Shown piece by piece: positions 48,465-59,649 of a stretch of DNA of 64,000 nucleotides. Position 1 is the stretch's first letter, and each line of letters begins with the position of its first letter. The stretch comes from Siphonodentalium dalli (taxonomy: Eukaryota; Mollusca; Scaphopoda; Gadilida; Siphonodentaliidae): contig CP136066.1 in NCBI GenBank assembly GCA_032622095.1, positions 116,211,319 to 116,275,318 on the forward strand, read 5' to 3'. The notes beneath the pieces are model-generated. The model saw only the letters and a program-made list of their open reading frames with translations. It ran no database searches and was not told where the DNA came from. The position numbers and the translations under genes were made by a program.

Positions 48465-48490
48465 GGGGGGGGGGGGGGGGGGGGGGGGGG
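48465..48490 (+). repeat. Poly-G run of 26
   Basis: An uninterrupted G tract within the 3' domain of the family E element. The related E copy at about 58832 has only GAGGAGGGGGG, so the tract expanded here. Confidence 0.85.
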
Positions 48491-49018
48491 TGATCAGTAA
48501 GTGTTCCATTGGTAATTTAAAGGTAGATATTCAGCCGATCGACATGAAGCCTCTCTAGCCACATATCCTATTTGGATCTACTTCTTTTAAAGTGATTATG
48601 AAAAGTTCTGAATGTTATGGTCCTCCAGAGTCCCAGTTTTATCAGTCTTTGCAGTCTGGTGAGCGACCCACAGTCTTTGGACTGTCTTGTTTTTTAAATA
48701 GTAAACAAAAATTGTTTAAATATGAACTTTTTTTCTTCAAAATAAATTTTCAAGAACTCTCACCATTATAACATCCACTGGAGTACCCCGAATCACCACA
48801 CATAATTTGGTTGAAATCAGTCCATGGTCTGGGAGAAAAATCAGGAAGAGACAGATTATCCTTGCCTTTTGAAGGGTCAAACGCCCCCCTATTACCTTGT
48901 TATTGCACTTTCATTGCACTTTCCCAATGAAACTAAATATATTTGACATACATAGCATTCACTATCAACAGTAAGCTTAATATCAACAATAAGCTTAATA
49001 AGTCAACACATGCCACAT

Positions 49019-49039
49019 TCTCTCTCTCTCTCTCTCTCT
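49019..49039 (+). repeat. TC dinucleotide microsatellite
   Basis: About ten uninterrupted TC repeats just before a family C element. Confidence 0.9.
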
Positions 49040-49190
49040 GGTGTGCTCTGCTGGTGATAATTACATATGACGTTATCTGACCCTATTTGATAAATAAAAT
49101 GAGAGAATAGTTATCTGTGTCTTTCAATTTAAATTAGCTTGATTCCCATGTGTTTGTTCTATGCAGTTGTATGCCTGTTACAATATTATT

Positions 49191-50428
49191 GTCCCCCGGT
49201 GTCCGTCCGTCCGTCCGTCCGTCCGGAAATGGTTTCCGGATGATAACTTTAGTTTCGGTTATTAGATCAAAAGCAAATTTCATAGGTGAGTTTATCAGAC
49301 CAAAATAAAGGTCAAGTTCGAATATGGGTTTGCTCCGCCCATTTTTGCGAGAGTTATGGCCCTTTTTTGACTTAGAAAACCCCTGAAAGTTGGTTTCCGG
49401 ATGATAACTTTAGTAGAGTTAATCGGATTCAAACCAAATTTGGTATATAACTTTCTCCCAGCAAAACACAGGTCAAGTTTGAACTTGGGTTCTGCCCGAC
49501 CATTTTTGGCAGAGTTATGCCCCTTTTTCGACATAGAAAATTCACTTTTTCTTCTGTTTTTTGGTTTCCGGATGATAACTTGATTTTGGATTGTTTATGT
49601 TTATGATTACTTATATCAAAATACAGCTCAAGTTCGAATTTCGGTTTAATCCGATAATTTTTGCGAGAGTTATGGCCCTTTTTTGTCCGCCGACCCGACA
49701 TATAAAACCCCAAAAGTTGGTGTCCGGATGATAACTTTAGTAGAGTTAACCCTTTACCCAACAGAACGGCCATGTGCCAATGCATTCTCTTATATATGCG
49801 AGTCGACCATAGGTCGCCTCGCATATATAAGAGAATGCATTGGCTTAACACATTAAAAATAATAAAATTGTTAAAGAATGTAAGAAAAAATTGTAAAAAG
49901 TGTTAAAATGCCAATGCATTCTCTTATATATGCGAGGCGACCTATGGTCGACTCGCATATATAAGAGAATGCATTGGCACAGGGCATAACTGTAACTATC
50001 ACAATGTGGTCAAGGAGCCGGTTCCAATGATATCCATATGTGTATGGTTCTATTGAGACAGACCGAAGATATTTTAGGCTGTTGAAGTGGCCGGTTTTGG
50101 CCGGTTTGTTGGGTAAAGGGTTAATCAGATTTAAACCAAATTTGATATGTGTCTTTCTCCCAGCAAAACACAGGTCAAGTTCGAATTTGGGTTCCGCCCG
50201 CCAATTTTCACCAGAGTTATGTCCCTTTTTTACTTAGAATTTTTGCCAATTTGAGGTTTCCTGATGATAACTTTAGTAAATGTGTACTGAATGAAATTCA
50301 ATTTGGTTTACTAGTACAAAAGATAGATCAAATTCGATTTTGTGTTCTGCCATGCCAATTGTTATGCGCAAACAATGCTCCAAATGAAGCCACCGGTTCG
50401 GGGGGACACTGGCCGAGCGGCCTTTTAT
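49191..50428 (+). mobile_element. Family C pearl/HINE-like element, complete, split by a MITE
   Basis: It starts GTCCCCCGGTGTCC with a (CCGT)n tract (49199-49224) and ~165-bp units with GGTTTCCGGATGATAACTTT and AGAGTTATGGCCC. The 3' end GGGGGGACACTGGCCGAGCG (inverse of the start plus hairpin GGCC-GAGC-GGCC) is followed by TTTTATTT. A TTAA MITE occupies 49750-50120. Short open frames are unit translations. Confidence 0.72.
49750..50120. mobile_element. TTAA MITE with two palindromes, nested in family C
   Basis: It is flanked by TTAA (49746-49749, 50121-50124) with terminal repeats CCCTTTACCCAACA / TGTTGGGTAAAGGG. It carries two copies of the ~70-bp palindrome (about 49775-49844 and 49910-49978). 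Their asymmetric centres are opposite in orientation. The host array has an uninterrupted unit at 49405-49440 (AGTAGAGTTAATCGGATTC) that shows the empty site with a single TTAA. Confidence 0.88.
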
Positions 50429-50870
50429 TTATATAAGATTTTAACTCGTTTTCATCTATGCTAATGATATGTTTATTTATTATGCTGATAATTTCAAGGA
50501 ACATTTATCAGTGGTGCATGCTGATAACTAATAATTTTGTAACTATTTTGAGGAAAATGAACTCACTTCAGCTTATTACTAGATCAATGGTTCTCATATA
50601 TTGGGTTTTGCATTTGGTTCAAATAGGGGGCAGATATAGGAGATTTACCCCATATATATGGGACTGTTAACCTCATGGGTTGATTTTATGAGCTGAGTTT
50701 AGAACTAATTAATTGGGGGGAGGGGTTCTGGATTTGACCCCTAACTTTTGGTATTCAGTGAAAATCTGTTGTAATTAGACACAACAAATGGCCCACATTT
50801 AGAATATTTCTAACTTTATGAGGGAGAGCTTGAAGTACCAGTTGTAAAATATATAGCTTGGACGACTGGC
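50429..50870. other. No gene recognised
   Basis: AT-rich sequence with short frames only, between the C element and an E fragment. Confidence 0.4.
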
Positions 50871-50879
50871 TATAAGACA

Positions 50880-51072
50880 GGGGTTTTGCAGTTGGAAATT
50901 TCAAGTTTAATACCCTCTGTCTGTCAAAGAAGACCCTCTAGCTATTTCCCTGTTTTATAACTAATTATTTTAAAGTGATTTGACAAGTACTGACTATTGT
51001 AGTCTTCAGAGTCCCAGTCTTCTGCGTCTTTAAAGTCAGGTGGCCCACTCCACAGTCATTGACTGTCTTGTT
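50880..51072 (+). repeat. Family E 3' domain fragment
   Basis: GACCCTCTAGCTATTTCCCT, then a GTCAGGTGGCCCACTCC segment, then hairpin CAGTC-ATT-GACTG and TCTTGTTG. It matches the 3' ends at 48689 and 59036. Confidence 0.6.
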
Positions 51073-51905
51073 GTTAACAGCATCAGTTTGCCCTAATAGC
51101 ATCATAGCAATTCAGCAGGACCAAATCGCACCATAGCACATTAGCAAGACCACTTGACCAGGGGTGATTACATGTACTTATATGGAGTATTATTTTACTG
51201 CTGGTTGGCTCATGACTTTAGATGACTGTATGGCATTGGTCCATTGCATTGATACAATCAATTGCCCTACATAAAACCATTCACACACAGTTGCATTGCG
51301 ATATAAGTTAGAGCTTCCGATTGTAACTGATAACTTTGATATTGGAATAAATGCAATACTGCATATCAATCTAGAATATTGCCAAAACCTGTTAAACAAC
51401 TAAATCTTTATTGTCACAAATACAAGTCAAATTTCCTTTGATTCATCGACTGGTGGCATCTTTTATTGATTAAAAACAGTTAAAGTCATGTCACATGCAC
51501 TTAATTTTCATATAAGGTATGCATTGGGGCTTGCGTTGTGTTTAAAATAGAATCTCTCCGCTACGTGCGTTAACAGAGGTTTAACAGATATGACATAATG
51601 GATGCATCTCTGCTGTCTAAATGCCTCAAGTGTTTTTGCAGATTTTTGTGATTTTGTCTAAACACTCATTTACCGATGTAATTGTGATTTATTCACTGTT
51701 TTCGACCTGTCATACAAAAACTGAAACAAACTCTCGCTGAAGAAAAGGAATTTCTTGTTTTCTTTTGAGATGATAATTTCTATTGACTTCAATAAGTTCC
51801 CCTTCCCCCCCCAAGTCAAAGATATTATGTAGGGAAGTATTTCATGTATTTATCCAGCTATTGTGATCACTGGAACATGACAAAAGCTACAGATTACAAT
51901 GTTTA

Positions 51906-52227
51906 GGCTGCATTTATACACTGGCAAATTTGCCTGACATTTTTTGGAGGCAATTCAACACAGAAATGTGTCAGAAAACCAATGCTTTAAAAATTTATCG
52001 ATACCACACCTAACTACATGATAAGTATAAACTGAAAAGTTCCTGCACATAATGTGCATTACAGGTATTAGAAGACACAGAAGCTTTATTTCTCATGTCA
52101 TTAGCTTTGGTATAAAAGATGCATTTTATGCAAATGTTACCTTTCATATTCTGGCACCATATGGTTTTCTATGACAAAATGCCTCCAAAAAAATACCACA
52201 CAAATTTGCCAGTGTGTGAACATGGCC
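51906..52227. mobile_element. Harbinger-type MITE, 322 bp, TTA target duplication
   Basis: It is flanked by TTA (51903-51905, 52228-52230). The terminal repeats GGCTGCATTTATACACTGGC and (inverted) GGCCATGTTCACACACTGGC continue through AAATTTG and TTTTTTGGAGGCA. GGC-starting termini and a TTA duplication are typical of PIF/Harbinger MITEs. Confidence 0.75.
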
Positions 52228-52230
52228 TTA

Positions 52231-53359
52231 ATCTTAACACTGAAGATTACAAACCCATATAATATGATGTATAATATTTGAAAGGGAATGTTTATTTTAT
52301 AATTATTATAGTGTGCACATCAATATGTTACTTGTTACATTAAAGCATGTTTTATTGGAAACCACTGAGTGCTAAAATGTTAGTTGTGAATCTTTCTACA
52401 TGGTAGAATATTTGTGGGTATGCACTTTGATTTAAGTGTAGCTAATACATGGTGTGAATCCGTGATATGCAACTGTATAAGATAACCTGTTCTGGTTTCA
52501 CTCTTATTGTTACCATGTTATATGTATAATTTAGAAACCAAATATATTTATCAACAAGATTAGTGTGTTTTTAAACTCTGCTCACGACATGTTATGGAGA
52601 ATAGGACCCTATGGAGAATGTATCTTGATTTTTGCAACCGATTCGATCCATTTCAAATTGCAGAAGTTCTTATCCCGACATTTTTTATTTTACTTTGTAT
52701 GAAAAAAAGAGTACTGAATCAGTACTAAAATAATGCTTCACAAGGAATATATTAAAATTGAACACCTTTTCTAATTGCCTAATTCTATACTAAAATTAAA
52801 ATGCTTATCAACCACTGAAAAGCTATATTACAAAATGTCTCACAATTGTTGGTTAAAACATTATAAAGGTTCTAAAACTGTGAACTAACACAGTTTTATG
52901 TCCGAACACGGTAATCTATCTGTGATCACTGGTGCAAAACATACCATTAATTTCAAAGACAGAATGTATAATTAAAAACCCTTCGTTTTGAACGATTTTC
53001 CACTGTTATGGACAGATCTAATATCATTCAACCAAAATTAGTGTCATATTTGAATGCAAGACTTTACAAATTTCCAATAAATGAATAACAATTTCAAGTT
53101 AGTTTAGAAAAAAAAATGACGTACATGAACCTATATGTCCATCGACATTTGGTTTCTGATAGTAGTACAGTATATGCATATGCCTACAATTGTTTTCATG
53201 GCAAAGTGCACATGCTACCTCCACTAACACGAACCATGCCAAGGGGTGTGGTTTTGTTGTCAGTCAAGGGCTATTTTTTATACAGAAAATCGTTTGTATA
53301 TGTCATTTTTATCGAGATTTATCAGAATTTTTCATATGTATAAAATTTATTTCTCCTGG
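52231..53359. other. No gene recognised
   Basis: Strongly AT-rich sequence with no repeat or splice-like coding signal that I could support. Confidence 0.4.
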
Positions 53360-54268
53360 TCTACTATATATTTTGAGACTTCCGTAAATATATGTGTTTG
53401 TCCTTTATAGAATCGAAAACGGCTTCACCGATCGAGTCCAAACTTCCCATCTCAGGGTAAAAACCCACGGGAATGGTCGTCGCGCCGTTTTGGAGAAGCT
53501 CCGAGCACCCGTTCTCCACTCTCAGTCACAATAAACGGCACTGCAGGGTTAAATGCGTTGATAGTTAAAGAGCGTTCGTATCCGCAGTGTCTTTGCTTAT
53601 ATCTTCCATATTTGGGTTCGTTAACCGGTTAACGCTCTTTATTCCCTTCGGCTTTCGCATACGATGATTCTTACATACTTAGGGCTTCCTAGGAACGAGG
53701 GACGGCTTTTGTTTACGTTATCTATCGCTCGAAATGGAACTCGCTTCTGTGTGATTCTTACGTACTTCGGGCTTCCTAGGAACGGGGGACATTTTCATCG
53801 GGTCAGTTTTTCCGCCCGAGGTGATCTTCACCTTGAAACGGGTACCCACAAATGTGTGTGTCCTTTATAGACTCGAACCGATTGAGCTCAAACTTGCTAC
53901 CTACGGGAAGTGTCATGGATGGGTTAAATTGTGACCCCGACCTGACCTTGACCTTGAAAATTATCAATTCAAGGTCAAATCGGGTCAAATTGAAAAACAA
54001 AAAATTAAATTAAAAAATTAAAAAGGCACAATTAACTCATTGAAAAAAAAAATTTAATTAAAAAAGCCAGTAAATTAAAAAGGCACAATTAACTCATTGA
54101 AAAAAAAAAATTGTGTCAAATTTATTTAAAAAGCCAGTAAATTAAAAAGGCACAATTAACTCATTGAAAAACAAAAAATTAAATAAAAAAATAAAAAAAA
54201 AAATTTTTTTTTTTTTTTAAATTGTCATGTTTCTGACGATTGCCTCCAGTGGCGGGCTAACCTGCTAG
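53360..54268 (+). mobile_element. Non-autonomous Helitron
   Basis: The 5' TCTACTATATATTTTGAGAC closely parallels the start of the Helitron at 39466. The 3' CTAG (54265-54268) precedes T. Inside are a direct duplication (GATTCTTACATACTTAGGGC and a variant 90 bp later) and three ~60-bp AT-rich units (AAAAAGGCACAATTAACTCA, about 54020-54180). The base before TC is G rather than A, and the 3' hairpin is weak. Confidence 0.55.
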
Positions 54269-54477
54269 TATATTATAAAACTAAGTTAGTTAATGGACAC
54301 GCGACTGGACATTCAAAATTAAATGCCCTAGCCCTTCAGACTCCATCATCTAGTTTACGAAGGTCCAGTAGCTCATCCAATAACCCTGACAGAATGATAT
54401 GGCATATTTGTAAAATGTTGGGTTCTTATTGGTTGTTCAGTCTTGAATTTTCCGTATCAGATTGGGCATTTGGCACT

Positions 54478-54840
54478 TTAAATAGTGTCGATGTCTGGAT
54501 TGACCATTTGTTCATTGGGAGATCTGTCTGTCCGTAGACACTTTATGCATGATGCGATAACTGAAATATTTTCTATCCGTTCTGAAAAAAATTTTGTACA
54601 GGAGTTTCTCAGCCTAAAATACAGATCGAGTTTGAATATGCGTTTGATCCAGGATTTTTTTTTACAGAGTTATGGCCCTTTTTTATGTTTACCCATACCA
54701 TGGTGCGATAACTCAAACATTTTCTATCTGATCGGAACCGAATTTTATATATGAATTTCTCAGCCCAAAAGACAGATCGAGTTCGAATATGGGTTTGATC
54801 AGACTATTTTTAACTGGTATGGCAATTGATTGAAAAATAT
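54478..54840 (+). mobile_element. Family B element fragment
   Basis: GTGTCGATGTCTGGATTGACC and two units with ATTTTCTATC, CAGATCGAGTT and GAGTTATGGCCC. A stray copy of the 5' end word TATGTTTACCCATACCATGG is embedded at about 54686, suggesting rearrangement between copies. Confidence 0.55.
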
Positions 54841-55207
54841 TCACTCTAAAAAAAAAATTTAGATTTAATTCCTTTGCTCAATTTAACACAAAAAAGAAAA
54901 GAAAATAAATAAATAAAAAAAAATATAATAAAATATCTTTTTTTTAAAGAAATTTAATTTAGATTGGACTCCATGCTCAATTTAAGTTTTTTTTTAACTC
55001 TACCAAGGTTACCCTGAGTCACCACACCAAATTTGGTTTATTAAAATCTTGTGTTATGTACTGGTAAATTTGTTTGGAGCGATATACAACGCAATTCACC
55101 AATTCCATCGCATGCCTTTTGACTACTTATCTATTAATATGGCTATATCATTTTCTGATGTCTCTTATACCAATGTGCAGATAAAGAAAGCTATGGTATC
55201 TAATTTT

Positions 55208-58200
55208 TTAACTCACCTGAGACGAAGTCTCCGGTGGAGCTATAGTCATCACTTCTCGTCCGTCCATCCATCCGTCCGTCAACAATTATTTAAACCATAA
55301 GACCGAATGGGTTCATATTTGGTGTGGATGTTCCCTAGGTGACTCTCATGCAGATTTGTTCAAATGAGGTCACTGGGTCAAATAGTTGCGAAACCAGGGC
55401 CATAAATCTCTCCCACCATAGTAATTCTTTTAAACATCTTCAGAATGATAAGACCTAATGGTTTCATATTTGATGTGGATGTTCCCTAGGTGACTGATAT
55501 TCAGATTTGTTCAAATGAGTTCAGTTGGTGAAATAGTTGCGAAGCCAGGGCCATAACTCTTTCCTCCATAGTAATTCTTGACAGAGAATCATTAATAAGA
55601 AGCATTTACTTTGGCTCTAACTGTATGTGTGGTATGCCTACACATGTCAAGTGAAATCTGACATTTTTATAAAATTTCCCAGGAGATCTGCTAGAGGTCA
55701 TTAATTCCCAATTACAACAATCTATCATATGTATTGTTCAAATCTTTCAACAGGACATTTAACACTCCCACATCCACCACCTCACTAGAACATATTTGGC
55801 AAACTTGAAAAACGAACCACCAGCTCTATTTAGCTCATATTTAATATTGAGGCTCCTTTGGTGATTGGGATTCAGATTTGTTCAATCAGGGTCACCAGGT
55901 CAAGTAGCAAGGCCAGCTTCATTACTCTTTCTCTCCATAGTAATTCATGATATGTCTTCTATGCAAGAACCAAATGGCCTATTTTGCTTATATTTGAAAT
56001 TACCTTGGGCGACAGATTTGTGAAAATGTGAACACAAAGTCAAATAAAGGCAGAGACATAAATATAGTAATTCTTAAAATATGTTTGCAAGAATTAGTTG
56101 GCTTATTTAGCATGGAATGTTCTTGTTTGACTGCAATTCAGATTTTTTTAAATGGGGTCCCCTGGTCAAATAGGGGCCAAGTGAAGGACAGTTTCCCTCT
56201 TAATATGCTTCCTTCACAAGGACCATCAGGTCTATTTTACTGATATTTAGTATGAAGGGTTCTTTGGTGTCTGAGATTCAAATTTATTCAGATGGGGTCA
56301 CCAGGTTAAAGGAATACGGTCCTGAAAAAACAATATTATTTTCTTTCAATATACCGATAATATATATATAAAATGTCGATTGGGCGCATATAATCTAATA
56401 TTTTTATAACGATTAAAAAAAATTCCGAAGTTAGCCGAAGATTTTGTTGTAGACGAAGTCACGTGATCATCAGCCCGATCACGTGATTGTCACATGTAAA
56501 CAGAAGCATAGCACGTGATCGATCACGTGGTAACTCATTGACAATGCATAGATACGCGACGGCGGTATTTTAAGTTTGCTTGTAGTCGATCGCGGCCTTT
56601 GAAGATTGTCGCGTTATCACACTGCGAATGCAAAACTTCGCCGAAAACATCGCCTTTCTCGTAATTAAATGTCTTTATCGTGTTATTATTACTATTATTA
56701 TATGTATCGCGATGTGTTGTTACTATAAAGCCATGCCCGTATATTATTCAGTTTTGCGTGCATTTATCTATATAAACGCGTGCTCGTGTTTATATATATT
56801 TTTTCGTTACCTGAATAGTCCAAGTTATATTATATATGCATATCAAGATTGCATATATATGCGAAGACTTGCACAGTTATTAGGCAATTATCATCTCGTA
56901 AACTTTCCAGATGCCATTAGTCGTGTGTCAATAAAGAGCGTTTCGTTTTAATTTATCGTAACGCGGTAAAACAACACAAAATTGGTTTATTGCTGTCGGA
57001 TTTAATCAATTATAATCAAGTCATTCATTACCAATATGATATGATAAGTTCATTTTTCCTTGGTTATGAATCATGTATATATTTGGGCAATATGGTGTTA
57101 TATATATTTCGGAATATTGCTTCCCCCACCCCAAAACAATCTAGCCGACTGTCACTGATGGAAATTCACTGCATCTATGCATGGTTATTGGCCTATAAAA
57201 TTAGCACTCTAACGATGCGGTCTATTGAATATCCAGGTCATAAATCGACCTCTATGTGTCAATTACGCATAACAATAGGGTTATAAAATATATAAATGTT
57301 CGCCGTGGTTCGTTTAAACATCCAATCACATATAACACTTTTTGAAGGAGGGATAATAATCCGGTTTAATATGGAATCACATATTCAAGTGCTCTTTATT
57401 CGCAATATATCGTAATAGTGAACGCTCTTTATTGCGTCAAGGTAAAGGGACTCGTCTTAGAACAGTTGTTCTAGTGATTGTTTACTGATTACAACAATAC
57501 AGGTCAATACATGTACATGAACTTCCGATATGCATGCTTTATATATCCTTCCATCATTGTCATAGCAATTTCCGCTTTATTAAACTCTTTTTATTCGTAC
57601 CATATTAGGAAAACTCTTAACATGGAACGCTCTTTGTTGAGCCATGGCGAAGGAAATGGGGACTCGACTTAGAATAGTTGTCATCGTGAATTATTCATCA
57701 ACATACTCCCCACTTTAACTGCAATTGTATGTATTCGTAACTATGACTGACTCGTCAAATTAAACGCTCTTTATTTGGTATATGTAATCGGTTTCTGATT
57801 TTGCGCAACGGGTTTCCCACAGAAATCCTGCCAAATGTCACGTAAACGAACATCGTTTGGAAATGAATACAGCATATGCCTAACTGAGAGTCACTAGAAT
57901 GAACGAATGATTGTAAATACGGGACACTCGGGGCATATATACGGAAAATTAAAACAACATCGCGAACACGCATCCAAATAAAGTTCACATGCCGGCTCGT
58001 GTTTTTATAATCTTTATACGAAAGTGTTATCTACCCCGCTCAATCGTCCCTCTATATTTTTTGTCAAAACAATACCGTAACTTTCCAAACAGCACTTAAG
58101 ACAAATCACAAGTGAAGATAACTCACCGCGCGATGACAATTCACCATGTGTACACAATGCTATTGATATGCCCCGCAGTAATTCCATTACACTCACGCGC

Positions 58201-59036
58201 TGATGTCGATTCCGGATTTTCCATCGGCATATAGGTAGACATAATTAACTCCGACTCCGATTCCCTGTTTTTAATTAGTTTACCTCGCTTGACGTCATGC
58301 GAGGTTTTGCGACGGAGATAGCCGACAACCGGTGGTGGTATTATTTATTTATTTCTCGGCTTATTTATTACGCGATTTTTATGGGACTTGGGTCATTGTG
58401 ATCACAATAGGGGTGGCTTTCCGATAGAGTTTTGTTGTTTCATGAGGATAGTAATCCTTTAAATAGGGTGGGACCAGGGACATAACTATATGTCTCTATA
58501 GTAATTCTTAAAATGTCTTCTCAAGAGAGGTTGGACTAGTTAGCTTACATATAGTATGGAGGATCCTTTAGTGACTGAGATTCAGATTTGTTAAAAGAGG
58601 TCAACCTGTCAATAAATGGCGGGGCTATGGGGAGTTAACACTTTTGTGTCAAATAAAATCATTGAAATACCAAATTCATTAAAACATCTACCTTGGAACC
58701 ACCTGCCTGATTAATCTGACGTCCATGGATAATTGGGCTTCAAACATGTCTAAATGGTTTTATAAAAAATTCCAGCCTAAGACTTGGGAGTCTGGAGCCT
58801 GGTCGGGAGAGGACTTGTTGAGCTGGAGGAGGGGGGTGATCAGTAGTGTACAGTTGGTAATTTCAAGGTGGATTTTCACCAATCTACGTACGTGAATTCT
58901 CTCTAACCACATATCCTGTTTAGATCTACTTCTTTTAAAGTGATTATGAAAAGTTCTGACTGTTGTGGTCTCCAGTGTCCCAGTCTTATCAGTCGTTGCA
59001 GTCTGGTGAGCGACCCCACAGTCATTGACTGTCTTG
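55208..59036 (+). mobile_element. Family E element, complete, split by a TTAA element
   Basis: The 5' hairpin ACTCACCTGAGACGAAGTCT (then CCGGTGGAGCTATAG) and a CCGT/CCAT tract begin at 55208. Units run to 56309 and resume at 58459. The 3' end is GGTGAGCGACC, hairpin CAGTC-ATT-GACTG and TCTTG at 59036. The sequence across the split (GGTCACCAGG-TTAA-ATAGGGTGGGACC) matches uninterrupted DNA at 47995-48020. Confidence 0.7.
56310..58458. mobile_element. TTAA-flanked element, 2.1 kb (family T, long copy), nested in family E
   Basis: It is flanked by TTAA (56306-56309, 58459-58462). Ends AGGAATACGGTCCTGAAAAA and inverted AGGATTACTATCCTCATGAA correspond to those of the 43817 element. The left third has CACGTGATCGATCACGTG (about 56511-56528) and other CACGTGAT words. 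The right two thirds are collinear with 43905-45232. A 107-residue hydrophobic frame at 56628 has no recognised domain, so transposase is absent. Confidence 0.75.
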
Positions 59037-59387
59037 TAAAAAATATTTCAACAACTGAGTATGCAGATGGTCTGAGGTGATTATAAATGTTATAGGTTTA
59101 ATAGAGATGCCAAGGCTTAGCATAAAAAATGCCAGTGATTAGCTGACAGCTCTGCTATATAAGTGATATTAATGGGTCAGCAGTGATGTGGCTTATCTTG
59201 ATGGCTGTGTTGTTGGTAGAATTTGATACATTATAATTGTAAAAATAAATTGGACTCTATTAACCAAGTATTCCATGTCCGGGATCACCTTTTCAGATTT
59301 AATCCAAGGCTGTGCTGGTGCAGCATTACAGATTCTGTGCCAGTGCATTCTCTTATAAATGCGAGTGAACCATAAATTCCAATAATT

Positions 59388-59640
59388 TGTGTTATGTACA
59401 TTTGTCTATAATAGTACATAACAGTATACTATATAATTCAACATCAAAACTCTAATTTATGATTCCAATCATAGTAATATACTGTTGCCAAGGGATGGGT
59501 TAAACATCTGCCGATCGTAATCGGCCTCTCGATTTACTTATAATTCACGCATCCCTTGATAGCTCAAACATTTTTTATCTCATCGGAACCAAATATGGTA
59601 TATGAGTTTCTCAGCCCAAAATACTCAAGTAACTTATAAT
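59388..59640 (+). mobile_element. Family F 3' module followed by a family B unit fragment
   Basis: 59388-59535 matches 60815-60965 over TGTACATTTGTCTATA, ACAGTATACT and ATGGGTTAAACATCTGCC, then the hairpin GCCGATCGTAATCGGC. From 59540 one B unit follows (GATAGCTCAAACATTTTTTA). Confidence 0.5.
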
Positions 59641-59649
59641 GTAATTAAT

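Larger units (their letters stand above)
46431..48689 (+). mobile_element. Family E pearl/HINE-like element, near full length
   Basis: The 5' hairpin TAGCTCACCTGAGAC-GAA-GTCTC ... GGTGGAGCTA (46431-46467) precedes a CCGT/CCAT tract (46482-46508). Then come ~150-bp units with GGTTCATATTTGGTATGGA, TTCAGATTTGTTCAAATG and GGGCCATAACTC. The 3' domain ends GGTGAGCGACC (inverse of the 5' end), a CAGTC-TTTG-GACTG hairpin and TCTTGTTTTTT. A palindromic MITE sits inside at 47333, and a 26-G run at 48465. Non-coding. Confidence 0.7.

Noticed and set aside
56628-57286. Hydrophobic frames of 107 and 98 residues inside a TTAA element, considered as transposase remnants
   Set aside because: No DDE-type motif or recognisable domain. 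The collinear element at 43817 lacks the first frame.
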